64,000 nucleotides of DNA, taken from NCBI GenBank assembly GCA_947573485.1, contig CANPGB010000011.1, forward strand, positions 24,842 to 88,841, in the 5' to 3' direction. A model generated the notes under the pieces. It saw only the letters and a program-made list of their open reading frames with translations. It was not told where the DNA came from and ran no database searches. Source of the stretch: an uncultured Porphyromonadaceae bacterium (GTDB lineage Bacteria > Bacteroidota > Bacteroidia > Bacteroidales > Muribaculaceae). Each line of letters opens with the position of its first letter. The stretch's first letter is position 1. A program made the position numbers and the translations under genes. Of this stretch, positions 25,025-34,024 are shown piece by piece.

Positions 25025-26449
25025 TTACTCGGCGTAGAGGATATATGTGCCGAGGGGTGCGAGAGTGCCTTCGAGGATGCCTTTCTTCACCTTGAACTCG
25101 CTTGCCGAAACGGCGTCGGTATAGGCGCCGTCGGGGAGGGTGGTGTTGATTTTCACTTTCTGTTTTTTATCGGAGAAGTTGATGAGTGCGGCACCGGCAT
25201 TGCCGCGGGCGACTTCGGCTACTGCGCCGTTCTCACTGATGATGAGTTCTTCGGGCTGCCCGGCCATGGCGTGACGGAATTTATTGACAGCCACAACCTC
25301 GGGGTGGAAGAACTCGCTGTTGCCGCGGTTGCCTATGCGGTTTGTGCCCCAGTAGTTCTCGCGTGTGCTGCCTTCAGGACGGCTGAAGAATAGCGGACGG
25401 CCTGCCTCGCGGGCGGTGAGGAATACCCAACCGGTGCGGATTTGGTCGTCGGTGAGGCCTGCCGACTCGTGGGCGTTGCAGTAGGTGTCGTGGCTCTCAA
25501 CCCATGTTACGAGGGCTTCGGGAGCAGCGGCGTGGCGCCAGTTGCCGAGGTCGTGGTTGCGTGCGTCGCCCGATGCGAGCACTTCGCGGAGGACGTGTCC
25601 GTAGGAGCTTGCGGTCTGGTCCATATACTCGGCATACTCGGCTTCTTTCACGTTGCGGTCCTGGAGCACTTCGCCGTAGATGTAGAGCGAGTCGGGCATG
25701 AGGAGCGAGAGGCCTTTTACGCCCTTGCGGCCTGTGGCCACATCCCAGAAGTCGTTCTGAGTGGCTTTGGCATCGAGGGGGTCGGAGGGGAGACCGATGT
25801 GTTTTGCGGTGTCGTAGCGGAAACCGCGTGCGCCGAGGTTGATGAGGTCGTTGACGTACTGCAGGTAGTAGTACTGGAAGTCAGGGTTCTCGGTGTTTAC
25901 GTCGGGGAGTCCTCCCATTTCGCCTGTGGTGCACTGATAGCGGTCGTTATAGTCGCGGATAGGGTTGAAACCGTTGGCGTGATAGAGGTTCTCATGGCCA
26001 CCCACGGCGTTGTCGAGGCCTGGGAGTACGGCTGTGTGGTCGATAGCGGTGTGGTTGGGGAGAACGTCGACAATCACGCGCACGCCATATTTATAAGCGC
26101 TGTCGCACATGGCCTTGAAGTCGTCGCGGTCGCCGAGCATGTAATTTCCTATTTTCCAGTCGGTGGGCTGGTAGTAGTAGTACCATTTGCCTTGCACCTC
26201 GTCGCCGGGCTTGCTGAAGAGGGCCATGCCACCGTTGTCGCCCACGAAGCAAGTCTGCACGGGCGAAGTCTGCACGAAGTCGAAGCCGGCGTCGGCAATC
26301 TGCTTCATGTTGGCGGCGATAGTATCGAGGCTCCACGACCAGGCGTGAAGAATAATTTTGTCTTTTGGGCTTTCAGGGCGGGCAGCCAATGCGGGCATTA
26401 CCGAAGCGGCAGCCAGTGCGGCTATAGCCGCTGTGCGGAGTTTGTTCAT
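25025..26449 (-). CDS. secreted GH13 alpha-amylase
   Basis: 474 aa with signal peptide (MNKLRTAAIAALAAASVMPALA). The four GH13 regions are in order: DVLPNHT (I), GFRYDTAKH with nucleophile Asp213 (II), YGEVLQD with acid/base Glu260 (III) and VESHDTY with Asp321 (IV). The C-terminal ~90 residues form the usual beta-sandwich. It hydrolyses alpha-1,4-glucans such as starch, in the periplasm or outside. No SusC/D pair belongs to it; the divergent locus begins with an ECF sigma gene of a different target. It is transcribed alone. Confidence 0.9.
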   Translation of the reverse strand: MNKLRTAAIAALAAASVMPALAARPESPKDKIILHAWSWSLDTIAANMKQIADAGFDFVQTSPVQTCFVGDNGGMALFSKPGDEVQGKWYYYYQPTDWKIGNYMLGDRDDFKAMCDSAYKYGVRVIVDVLPNHTAIDHTAVLPGLDNAVGGHENLYHANGFNPIRDYNDRYQCTTGEMGGLPDVNTENPDFQYYYLQYVNDLINLGARGFRYDTAKHIGLPSDPLDAKATQNDFWDVATGRKGVKGLSLLMPDSLYIYGEVLQDRNVKEAEYAEYMDQTASSYGHVLREVLASGDARNHDLGNWRHAAAPEALVTWVESHDTYCNAHESAGLTDDQIRTGWVFLTAREAGRPLFFSRPEGSTRENYWGTNRIGNRGNSEFFHPEVVAVNKFRHAMAGQPEELIISENGAVAEVARGNAGAALINFSDKKQKVKINTTLPDGAYTDAVSASEFKVKKGILEGTLAPLGTYILYAE

Positions 26450-26497
26450 GATACGGTAAGTGTTTATATTAAGTATGTAGAATCTCGTTTGGAGTTG

Positions 26498-26505
26498 TAA
26501 AGTTA
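26498..26505 (-). promoter_or_regulatory. -7-like element of the amylase gene
   Basis: TAACTTTA on the minus strand (one mismatch to TAnnTTTG), about 50 bp before the ATG at 26449. Confidence 0.4.
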
Positions 26506-26574
26506 CGAAAAAGATTTGAGACTACAAAACGCAGAAGCGCGGCAGGAATATTCAGAGGGGCTTTTTAAATTTTT

Positions 26575-26605
26575 TTTGAAAAGTAAAAGTTTGTGATTAC
26601 TTTTG
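26575..26605 (+). promoter_or_regulatory. promoter of the ECF sigma gene
   Basis: TTTG (26575-26578), 19 bp, TACTTTTG (26598-26605). Predicted start near 26611; the ATG at 26626 follows, which rules out the GTG at 26593. Confidence 0.7.
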
Positions 26606-26625
26606 CAACCGCAACTACAGAAGTT

Positions 26626-27240
26626 ATGTCGGAAAGTTATTCACCCCTTGAGATTATTGAGCGCCTTTTCGGTTCGCGGAAGCGCTTCGAGCGCTTCGCC
26701 CTGCTCTATGTGCGAGATTCGCACGCAGTGCAGGATATACTCATGGAGTGCTATGCCTATGTGTGGGAGCACCGCGCCGAGATCGACTTCACGGGCAATG
26801 TGGAGGCGTATATGTTTACCATGGTCAAGCACCGCTGCCTCGATTATCTGCAGCATATGAGCCGGCGGCAGGACGTGGAGGCCAACCTTGCCAGTGACGC
26901 GCAGTGGGAGCTCGATATGAGTATAGCCACCCTGAGCGCTTTCGACCCCCACTGGCTTTACGATAAGGAGGTGCATGCCCGCATCCGCCGCGCCGTTTAC
27001 TCTCTGCCCGATCACACCCGCCAAATTTTTATAATGAGTCGCCACGAAGGGCTTACCTACCGCGAGATAGCGGCACGCCTGGGCGAGTCGGTGAAAACCG
27101 TGGAGGCACACATGAGCCGCGCCCTCAAGGCTCTGAGAGCTGACCTCGGCGATTACTTCCCCGTGCTTGTGTTATTATTGCTTGAGTGTGCTAATGTGCT
27201 GAGTGATAGTGGGGTGATTAGCGAGATGGCTCTACGGTGA
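26626..27240 (+). CDS. ECF-type RNA polymerase sigma factor
   Basis: 204 aa from the ATG at 26626, supported by the promoter position. Region 2 contains LLYVRDSHAVQDILMECYAYVW and the -10-recognition part FTGNVEAYMFTMVKHRCLDYL; region 4 contains LPDHTRQIFIMSRHEGLTYREIAARLGESVKTVEAHMSRAL. The tail after region 4 is hydrophobic (VLVLLLLECANVL), as in many Bacteroidetes PUL sigma factors. With the FecR anti-sigma and the STN-bearing SusC downstream it forms a trans-envelope signalling set that induces the locus when substrate occupies the receptor. The sigma and FecR genes are separated by 392 bp of repeats. Confidence 0.88.
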   Translation: MSESYSPLEIIERLFGSRKRFERFALLYVRDSHAVQDILMECYAYVWEHRAEIDFTGNVEAYMFTMVKHRCLDYLQHMSRRQDVEANLASDAQWELDMSIATLSAFDPHWLYDKEVHARIRRAVYSLPDHTRQIFIMSRHEGLTYREIAARLGESVKTVEAHMSRALKALRADLGDYFPVLVLLLLECANVLSDSGVISEMALR

Positions 27241-27304
27241 ATTTGCTGCGGTGAGAGCCTGGTACCGTACCTCCGGCACGGGTTCTCTTTTTATTCCCCA
27301 CTAC

Positions 27305-27462
27305 CACGGGCGGCAAGCGCCCGCGGTTAACGAGCTATAACCCCCTCCGGGGGAGCTGGGAGGCGCGAGGAGTGCGCATTGGTCACGGGCGGCAAGCGCC
27401 CGCGGTTAACGAGCTATGACCCCCTCCGGGGGACCTGAGAAGCGCGAGGAGTGCGCATTGGT
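27305..27462 (+). repeat. two tandem 79-bp palindromic repeats in the 392-bp sigma-FecR gap
   Basis: Copies at 27305-27383 and 27384-27462 differ at a few bases. Each starts with the hairpin CGGGCGGCAAGCGCCCG followed by CGGTTAACGAGCTAT, then the hairpin CCCCCTCCGGGGG. A further 19-bp hairpin TACCGTACCTCCGGCACGG at 27263-27281 recurs exactly at 53735-53753. The rest of 27241-27632 is A+T-rich with no ORF; a weak TACCTTTA at 27616-27623 is too close to the FecR ATG to be convincing. Confidence 0.85.
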
Positions 27463-27632
27463 CGTGAGTCACTACAAATAGTTGTATAATGGCGGCTTGA
27501 GGGGATTTATCCAAAAAAAAATAAAAAACTCCAAAATAAAGTGTGATTTTCCATAGGGTATCGGCGATGTGAATCGCTTTATAGGTAAGGACGGAAATAA
27601 AACACCGGTTCAGATTACCTTTAAACCTATCC

Positions 27633-28571
27633 ATGGAAAAAGATAAGCTCTATAAATATTTTGCCAATGCAGCGAGCGAGGCCGAGCGCAGCGACATCCG
27701 TCGTTGGGTGGAGGCATCGCCCGAGAATTACCGTGTCTTTCTTGCCGAGCGCAAGTTCTACGACACGGCCTCGATGATAGCGGGGGACTTCGAGCCTGAA
27801 GCCGCCCCTGAGCGCACCGAGCGCCGGCGCCCGCTTTTCATCCGTTGGTTTGGCCGTGTTGCCGCAGCGGTGGTGCTTGTGGCTCTTACGCTTGTTGCCG
27901 AGCATACCCTCACACCGGCACCTGCCGCTCCCGTGCCTCCTCTGACGGCGATGACGGTTCCTGCCGGTCAGCGCCTGCACATAGAGCTCAGCGACGGCTC
28001 TACGGTATGGCTCAACTCCAACACCACGCTCCGCTTCCCCGACAGTTTCGCCGAAAACAGCCGCCGTGTGGAGGTAGAGGGCGAGGCTTATTTCACCGTT
28101 GCCAAAGATGCCTCGCGCCCCTTCTCGGTTGGCACGGCACACGGCGATGTGGTAGTTACGGGCACGGAGTTCAACGTCGAGGACTACCCGGGCAGCGGCG
28201 AGTTCAAGCTCAGCCTCGTTGAGGGCTCGGTGAACTTTGTGAGCCCCGACACCTGCTGCACACTTGCTCCGGGCGAGAACATCTCGCTCACGGGCAACAC
28301 TTACAGCAAAGGCCGGGTTGAGTGCGTTGAGCTCGAGTGGGTGCGCGGCATAATAAGTTTCCGCGAGCAACCTCTGCGCGACATCATAGCCCGCTTCGAG
28401 AAGTACTACGGTGTGACAGTGAACTTCGAGCGCCCCGAGATAGGCGAAGTATGTTTCACGGGCAAATTCTACCTCGACGACGGCATAGAGCACGCCCTCA
28501 ACGCTATCCGCCACGACATACGCTTCGACTACGAGGGCGACCGCGATTTCAGAACAATAACTATAAAATAA
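27633..28571 (+). CDS. FecR-family anti-sigma factor
   Basis: 312 aa. The N-terminal cytoplasmic anti-sigma part (MEKDKLYKYFANAASEAERSDIRRWV) precedes one TM (about residues 72-92), a periplasmic FecR domain (VPAGQRLHIELSDGSTVWLNSNTTLRFPDSF, AYFTVAKDASRPFSV) and a C-terminal STN-interacting DUF4974-like region (PLRDIIARFEKYYGVTVNF). It holds the ECF sigma at the membrane until the SusC STN domain signals. 131 bp upstream of SusC; that gap has only a small hairpin (GCGCTTGCAAAAGCGC, 28641-28656). Confidence 0.92.
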   Translation: MEKDKLYKYFANAASEAERSDIRRWVEASPENYRVFLAERKFYDTASMIAGDFEPEAAPERTERRRPLFIRWFGRVAAAVVLVALTLVAEHTLTPAPAAPVPPLTAMTVPAGQRLHIELSDGSTVWLNSNTTLRFPDSFAENSRRVEVEGEAYFTVAKDASRPFSVGTAHGDVVVTGTEFNVEDYPGSGEFKLSLVEGSVNFVSPDTCCTLAPGENISLTGNTYSKGRVECVELEWVRGIISFREQPLRDIIARFEKYYGVTVNFERPEIGEVCFTGKFYLDDGIEHALNAIRHDIRFDYEGDRDFRTITIK

Positions 28572-28702
28572 ATATTTACACCTAAAACTAAAAGGAACCC
28601 TTGCCAATGCACATCTCTATCTGAAAACAACCCTGACCCTGCGCTTGCAAAAGCGCGAAAACTGAATTAAACCAACCACTTACCGGAAAAATCTATCACT
28701 TT

Positions 28703-31700
28703 ATGAATTACAAGCAAGAGGCACCCCACGACGGTGCCCCCGCCAAGACCTTACTCAAAGGGTTACTGCTTGCAGTGCTCATGCTCTGCTGCGGCACAGC
28801 CGGATTCCAGGCCGAGGCTGCCGGCAAAGTAAAGTCACAGACCGTGACAATGGCAGTGAGCAATCAGCCGCTGACTGCTGTACTATCGCAAATAGAGAGC
28901 CAGACAGGCTATCTTTTTGTAGTGAACAACAACGTCGACACCAAAATCAATGTGAGTGTCAAGGCCGAAAACGAGGCCGTGACGAAGGTGCTCGACCGCC
29001 TTTTCGAGGGCAAGAACATCTATTATGCCATTGAAGGCTCGTCGATAGTCCTTACGGCCAACCGCAAGCTTGCAGGCTCCGACGAAGCCGCCGCCAAGGT
29101 TACCGAAATCACCGGTACGGTATATGAAGAGGACGGCGAGCCCGCTATCGGTGCCAGCGTCCGCCTCAAGGGCGGCAATGTAGGCGCTCCCACTGACGTC
29201 GACGGTAAATTCGCGCTCAAGGGCGACTTCACCGCACAGTCGCAGCTCGAGGTATCGTATGTGGGCATGAAGCCCGTAACGGTACGTGTGGGCACCGGCA
29301 AAGACCTCGTTATCAAGCTTCAATCCGACGCCAACGTGCTCAACGAAGTGGTAGCCGTAGGTTACGGCACGCAGAAGCGTGTTAACCTTACCGGCGCCGT
29401 GTCGACCGTCGATGTCAACAAGACCCTCGACAGCCGCCCCGTGAACGACGTTACCACCGCACTGCAGGGCGCAGTCCCCGGCCTTACAGTAACCGGCTCC
29501 AACGGCAAGCCCGGCAATAAGTCGAGCATGAAAATCCGCCAGGCCCTCGGCTCAATCAACGGTTCTACCGAGCCCCTTATCCTCGTAGACCAGGTTGAAA
29601 TCAACGACCTTAGCCTCATCAACCCCGACGATATCGAGAGCATCTCGGTGCTCAAAGACGCCGCCTCGGCTTCTATCTATGGTGTGCGCGGTGCCTTCGG
29701 TGTTATCCTCATCACCACCAAAAAGGCCAAGGCCGGTGAGAAATTCACCATAAGCTACTCCGACAACTTCGCATGGAAATCGCCCACGGTGAAGCCCGAA
29801 CTTGCAGTAGGCTCCGAAGGCGCTACGCTGGCCCTCCTTGGCGTAGAACGCTCGAAAGGCACTTCGTCGGTGACCAACGACATCGGCATGTACTGGGACT
29901 GGAACACCGTAGAGCGCATGAAAGAGTGGGAACGTGTTTATGGCGGCTACAACCTCTCGCCCGAACTCGTGTATGGCCGCGACTATGAGAAACTCAACGG
30001 CAACCTGCAGTTCTACCGCACATGGGACCCCTACGACGCGATGATGAAGAAGACCTCGTTCATGCAGAACCACAACTTCTCGATCAACGGCAGCTCGGGC
30101 AACACCTCTTATAATGTAGGCCTCGGCTACACCGGCAACAGCGGTATGATCAAGGTTAACAACGACAAGCAGCAGCGCTACAATGTGTCGTTCGGCACCC
30201 GGAGCCAGCTCAAAGACTGGTTCGAGTTCCACACCAAGCTGCTCTACACGCGCACCGACACCGAGAACCCCTACGAGTACAACTCTACCTACGACGAGTT
30301 CTACTACCTCTACCGCTGGCCTGCCACCTACCCCTACGGCACACTCAACGGGGTGCCTATCCGCAGCTCTGTTGCCGAACGCGACCAGGCCAACCGCAAT
30401 AAAATCAATAACAACTGGATGCGTATAGCCCTCGGTTTCACCCTCGACATCTTCAAAGGTCTTACCCTCGAGGCCGACTATAACTTCACCCACGTGAACC
30501 GCTACACGCAGACCAACGGCGGTGAGGCTTCGGGTATGGATTTCTGGAACCTCAACGATTTTGTATACCAGACGTGGACAGCCACTTCGGCCAGCCGCTC
30601 GGTGAAGGCCGCCGACTTCGGGGACTACCATGTGGTGAACGCCCTCCTGCGCTACAAGTGGGACAGCGAGAAATATGGTAACATCGGCGCTTTTGTGGGT
30701 ACCAACATCGAAAGCAACCACACCTACGGCAACACCGCCCGCAAGCTCGACCTCCTCATTACCGACAAGCCTGAAATCTCGCTTGCCACCGGCGATATGA
30801 ACGCCACGAGCTACAATGAGAAGAACAACCTCGTTGGTTTCTTTGCCCGTGTGAACTACGACTATCAGAGCCGCTACCTTCTGGAGGCGAACTTCCGCTA
30901 CGACGGTTCGTCGAAATTCCCCTCAGACCAGCGCTGGGCCGCCCTGCCTTCGTTCTCTGCAGGCTGGATTGTGTCGAACGAGAAATTTATGGAGAGCCTC
31001 AGCCCTACATGGAACTTCTTCAAGATCCGTGCATCGTGGGGTAAGATCGGTTCTGACCGTATCACCAACAATATTTTCCGCGCTATCATGGCCATGAGCG
31101 AGAGCGCATGGATTGTGGACGACAACGGCCTCTACACCCTCGGGCTGCCCAAAGCACTTGCCAACGGCTTCACCTGGGAGAAGGTTACCACGACTGACGT
31201 TGGTGTCGACCTGCGCTTCTTCAACAACCGCCTGGGCGTGTCGTTCGACTGGTTCAACCGCCAGACCACCGACCTTATCAATACGGGCGCGTCGGTACCG
31301 TCGACCTTCGGCCAGACCGCGCCTATGACCAACTTCGGCCACATCACCACCAAGGGTTGGGAACTTGCCCTTGACTTCCACCACAACTTCGCTTTCGGCC
31401 TTGGCGTGAACATCGCCGCCAACCTCAGCGATGCCAAGGGTACCTACAGCAACGTCAACCCCACCGAACGCCGCTGCAACTATACCTATAACGGCAAGAC
31501 CTACGGTGAAATCTGGGGCTACGAGACCGACCGCCTCTTTACTGTTGACGATTTCACCTACGACGAGGCCGGCAATATCACCGGCTATGCCGACGGCGTG
31601 GCTTCGCAGAAGTATCTCGAAGACCAGTACGGCCAGTCGTTCAAGTTCGGCCCCGGCGACGTGAAGTATGTAGACCTCAACGGCGACGGCGAGATTGACG

Positions 31701-32275
31701 ACGGCAAGACCAACAATGTGCCTACCCTCGACAACCACGGCGACATGAAGGTAATCGGTAACACGACACCCCGCTACCAGTATGGCGTTCGCCTCGACCT
31801 TACCTACAAGGGCTTCGATGCCGGTATCTTCTTCCAGGGCGTGGGCAAACGCGACTACTGGGGCACCGGTCAGCTCGTGATTCCCGGCTGGCACTTCGGT
31901 GAGGCTTACTATCAGCACCACCTCGACTACTGGTCGCCCGAGAACCTCGATGCCTACTATCCGCGTCCCTGGGCTCTCAACTACCAGAGCACCAACCCCA
32001 ACTTCCGCACTCAGAGCCGCTACCTGCTCAACATGGCATACTGCCGCCTGAAGAACCTCACCGTGGGTTATTCGCTGCCTCAGAACGTACTCCGCAAGCT
32101 TTGCCTGCAGCGCGTGCGCCTCTATGTGTCGCTCGAGAATCTCGCCACCTGGGACCACCTCAACGGAGTGCCTATCGACCCTGAAACGGTTGTAGCAACC
32201 GGCGACGGCGGTTATATCGGCCGCAGCTATCCTTTCTCCAAGGAGTATTCCTTCGGTCTCCAACTCACATTCTAA
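28703..32275 (+). CDS. SusC/RagA-type TonB-dependent receptor with STN signalling domain
   Basis: 1190 aa. Signal peptide within residues 1-40. STN domain (about 45-115: VTMAVSNQPLTAVLSQIESQTGYLFVVNN) that contacts FecR; carboxypeptidase-regulatory-like domain (about 130-215: GTVYEEDGEPAIGASVRLKGG); plug (LNEVVAVGYGTQKRVNLTGAVSTV, SVLKDAASASIYGVRGAFGVILITTK); then the 22-strand barrel ending in YSFGLQLTF. It imports bulky oligomers across the outer membrane with TonB energy, with SusD as lid. SusD starts 21 nt later. The STN domain explains the sigma/anti-sigma pair upstream. Confidence 0.95.
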   Translation: MNYKQEAPHDGAPAKTLLKGLLLAVLMLCCGTAGFQAEAAGKVKSQTVTMAVSNQPLTAVLSQIESQTGYLFVVNNNVDTKINVSVKAENEAVTKVLDRLFEGKNIYYAIEGSSIVLTANRKLAGSDEAAAKVTEITGTVYEEDGEPAIGASVRLKGGNVGAPTDVDGKFALKGDFTAQSQLEVSYVGMKPVTVRVGTGKDLVIKLQSDANVLNEVVAVGYGTQKRVNLTGAVSTVDVNKTLDSRPVNDVTTALQGAVPGLTVTGSNGKPGNKSSMKIRQALGSINGSTEPLILVDQVEINDLSLINPDDIESISVLKDAASASIYGVRGAFGVILITTKKAKAGEKFTISYSDNFAWKSPTVKPELAVGSEGATLALLGVERSKGTSSVTNDIGMYWDWNTVERMKEWERVYGGYNLSPELVYGRDYEKLNGNLQFYRTWDPYDAMMKKTSFMQNHNFSINGSSGNTSYNVGLGYTGNSGMIKVNNDKQQRYNVSFGTRSQLKDWFEFHTKLLYTRTDTENPYEYNSTYDEFYYLYRWPATYPYGTLNGVPIRSSVAERDQANRNKINNNWMRIALGFTLDIFKGLTLEADYNFTHVNRYTQTNGGEASGMDFWNLNDFVYQTWTATSASRSVKAADFGDYHVVNALLRYKWDSEKYGNIGAFVGTNIESNHTYGNTARKLDLLITDKPEISLATGDMNATSYNEKNNLVGFFARVNYDYQSRYLLEANFRYDGSSKFPSDQRWAALPSFSAGWIVSNEKFMESLSPTWNFFKIRASWGKIGSDRITNNIFRAIMAMSESAWIVDDNGLYTLGLPKALANGFTWEKVTTTDVGVDLRFFNNRLGVSFDWFNRQTTDLINTGASVPSTFGQTAPMTNFGHITTKGWELALDFHHNFAFGLGVNIAANLSDAKGTYSNVNPTERRCNYTYNGKTYGEIWGYETDRLFTVDDFTYDEAGNITGYADGVASQKYLEDQYGQSFKFGPGDVKYVDLNGDGEIDDGKTNNVPTLDNHGDMKVIGNTTPRYQYGVRLDLTYKGFDAGIFFQGVGKRDYWGTGQLVIPGWHFGEAYYQHHLDYWSPENLDAYYPRPWALNYQSTNPNFRTQSRYLLNMAYCRLKNLTVGYSLPQNVLRKLCLQRVRLYVSLENLATWDHLNGVPIDPETVVATGDGGYIGRSYPFSKEYSFGLQLTF

Positions 32276-32296
32276 CCTCCCCATTACCACTAAGAT

Positions 32297-34003
32297 ATGA
32301 GTATCTATAAAATATTCCCCGCCGTCTTCGCCCTCGGGCTCGGCCTCGCTTCGTGCAACGACTTCCTCGACGTTGCGCCTGTGGACCAGATTGAAGACTC
32401 CGAATACTGGAACACCGAGGAGCATATCCGAATCTATGCCAACGGTTTCTACCCGCTCTACTTCTCGGGCTATGCCGGCAACTACGGCTACAACGAGAAG
32501 GTGACCGACAACTTCTCAGACGTTACCCAGACCAACTGGCCTTACCTTGTTGTGAGCGGTACCGACGGCTCGTATACCTACGCCAATGTGCTGCGTGCCA
32601 ACTACTTCCTTGCCGGTGTAGAGCGCGTTCCCTCGCTCGACGACGCCACCCGCGACCACTGGCGCGGTATAGGACGCCTCTTCCGCGGCATAGAGTATGC
32701 CAACCTCTCGTTCAACTACGGCGATACGCAGTGGTACACCACCCGTATCAACAGCACCGAGCTTGACTCTCTCTACAAGCCCCGCGACAGCCGCGAGAAA
32801 GTGGTTATACCCAACGTAGTCGCCGACCTCACGTTTGCCCTCGCCAATATCCGCGAGGCCGACGGTGAACTGCAGGTGAACAAGTATGTTGCCGCTGCCA
32901 TGATTGCGCGCGCCATGCTCCGCGAAGGTACTTTCCTGAAATATCACGGCCGCGACGCCGAGCTCTCGCGCAAGTGCCTTGAGCTTGCCAAGGAGGCGTG
33001 CCTTACGGTTATGAACTCGGGCGTGTACTCGCTTGCTCCCGACTATACTTCGCTCTTCGTTTCTGATGACCTCGCCGGTAATCCCGAGGTAATCCTCTAC
33101 AAGCGCTATATCGATACCAAGACCGGCCACAGTGTGCTCAACTACAACTATCTGCAGCCTCAGGCCGGCCCGAACCGCGACTTTGCCGACTCGTTCCTTG
33201 CCTCGGACGGTCTGCCCGTGTACGCCAAAGATGTGTTCTACTGCCCTGCTACCGCCGAGGAGTATTTCACCGACCGTGACCCGCGCCTTTCGATGATTAT
33301 CCGCCCCGACAAATATTATATTGCCGGTGAGGATGTGACCGGCGCAGCCTACTCGCGCTCGGGCTTCTCGATGTGCAAGTATATGGACCGCAGCCTCGAA
33401 GGCACTTCTGACCAGCTTTATACCGCCAATGCCAAGAACGTGACCGACTGCCCTCAGTACCGCCTCGGCGAGATTCTGGTGTCGTATGCCGAGATCTGCT
33501 ATGAGTTAGGTTCGCTCACCCAGGCCGACCTCGACAAGTCGATTAACCTTCTCCGTGCCCGCAAGGGTGTAGAGATGCCCGCGCTGCAGATTATAGGCGG
33601 CGAGCCTGCTGTTGGCGGCAACGTATACGATGACCCCAACCGCGACTCCGACGTGCCCGCAATGCTTTGGGAAATACGCCGCGAGCGCCGCGTAGAGCTT
33701 GCTTTCGAGGGCTCGCGTCTCGACGACCTCAAGCGCTGGAAGAAGCTCATCTACTGCTGGAGCGAATATAACCCTGCTATCGAGGTAGGAGCGTGGATCA
33801 AGCTTGCCGACTTCCCCAAGGCTGACCTTACCAAGGCTGTACTTCCTGCCGGAGAGACCGAGGGCTACCTCGTGGTAACTCCCGTTGCCAACCGCCGCCC
33901 GGCACCGCAGGCACGCGATTATATCCGTCCTATTCCCACCGACCAGATAACGCTCTTCAAGCAGAACGGCTACGTTCTTGAGCAGAACCCGGAATGGAAA
34001 TAA
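32297..34003 (+). CDS. SusD/RagB-family nutrient-binding lipoprotein
   Basis: 568 aa; lipoprotein leader ending LASCNDFLDVAP (Cys20). Typical SusD features: SEYWNTEEHIRIYANGFYPLY near the N-terminus and C-terminal MLWEIRRERRVELAFEGSRLDDLKRWKKL...DYIRPIPTDQITLFKQNG...LEQNPEWK. It sits on the outer surface over SusC and captures substrate. Ends 21 nt before the next lipoprotein gene. Confidence 0.95.
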   Translation: MSIYKIFPAVFALGLGLASCNDFLDVAPVDQIEDSEYWNTEEHIRIYANGFYPLYFSGYAGNYGYNEKVTDNFSDVTQTNWPYLVVSGTDGSYTYANVLRANYFLAGVERVPSLDDATRDHWRGIGRLFRGIEYANLSFNYGDTQWYTTRINSTELDSLYKPRDSREKVVIPNVVADLTFALANIREADGELQVNKYVAAAMIARAMLREGTFLKYHGRDAELSRKCLELAKEACLTVMNSGVYSLAPDYTSLFVSDDLAGNPEVILYKRYIDTKTGHSVLNYNYLQPQAGPNRDFADSFLASDGLPVYAKDVFYCPATAEEYFTDRDPRLSMIIRPDKYYIAGEDVTGAAYSRSGFSMCKYMDRSLEGTSDQLYTANAKNVTDCPQYRLGEILVSYAEICYELGSLTQADLDKSINLLRARKGVEMPALQIIGGEPAVGGNVYDDPNRDSDVPAMLWEIRRERRVELAFEGSRLDDLKRWKKLIYCWSEYNPAIEVGAWIKLADFPKADLTKAVLPAGETEGYLVVTPVANRRPAPQARDYIRPIPTDQITLFKQNGYVLEQNPEWK

Positions 34004-34024
34004 CCTTAAACCGCCTCTAAAATT

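Noticed and set aside
25442..26500. 352-aa frame antisense to the amylase gene
   Set aside because: Shadow of the amylase coding sequence; all four GH13 regions are on the minus strand.
29552..32425. Long antisense frames opposite SusC/SusD (389 and 500 aa)
   Set aside because: Shadows of high-GC coding sequence; no family motifs. The plus strand has complete SusC domains.
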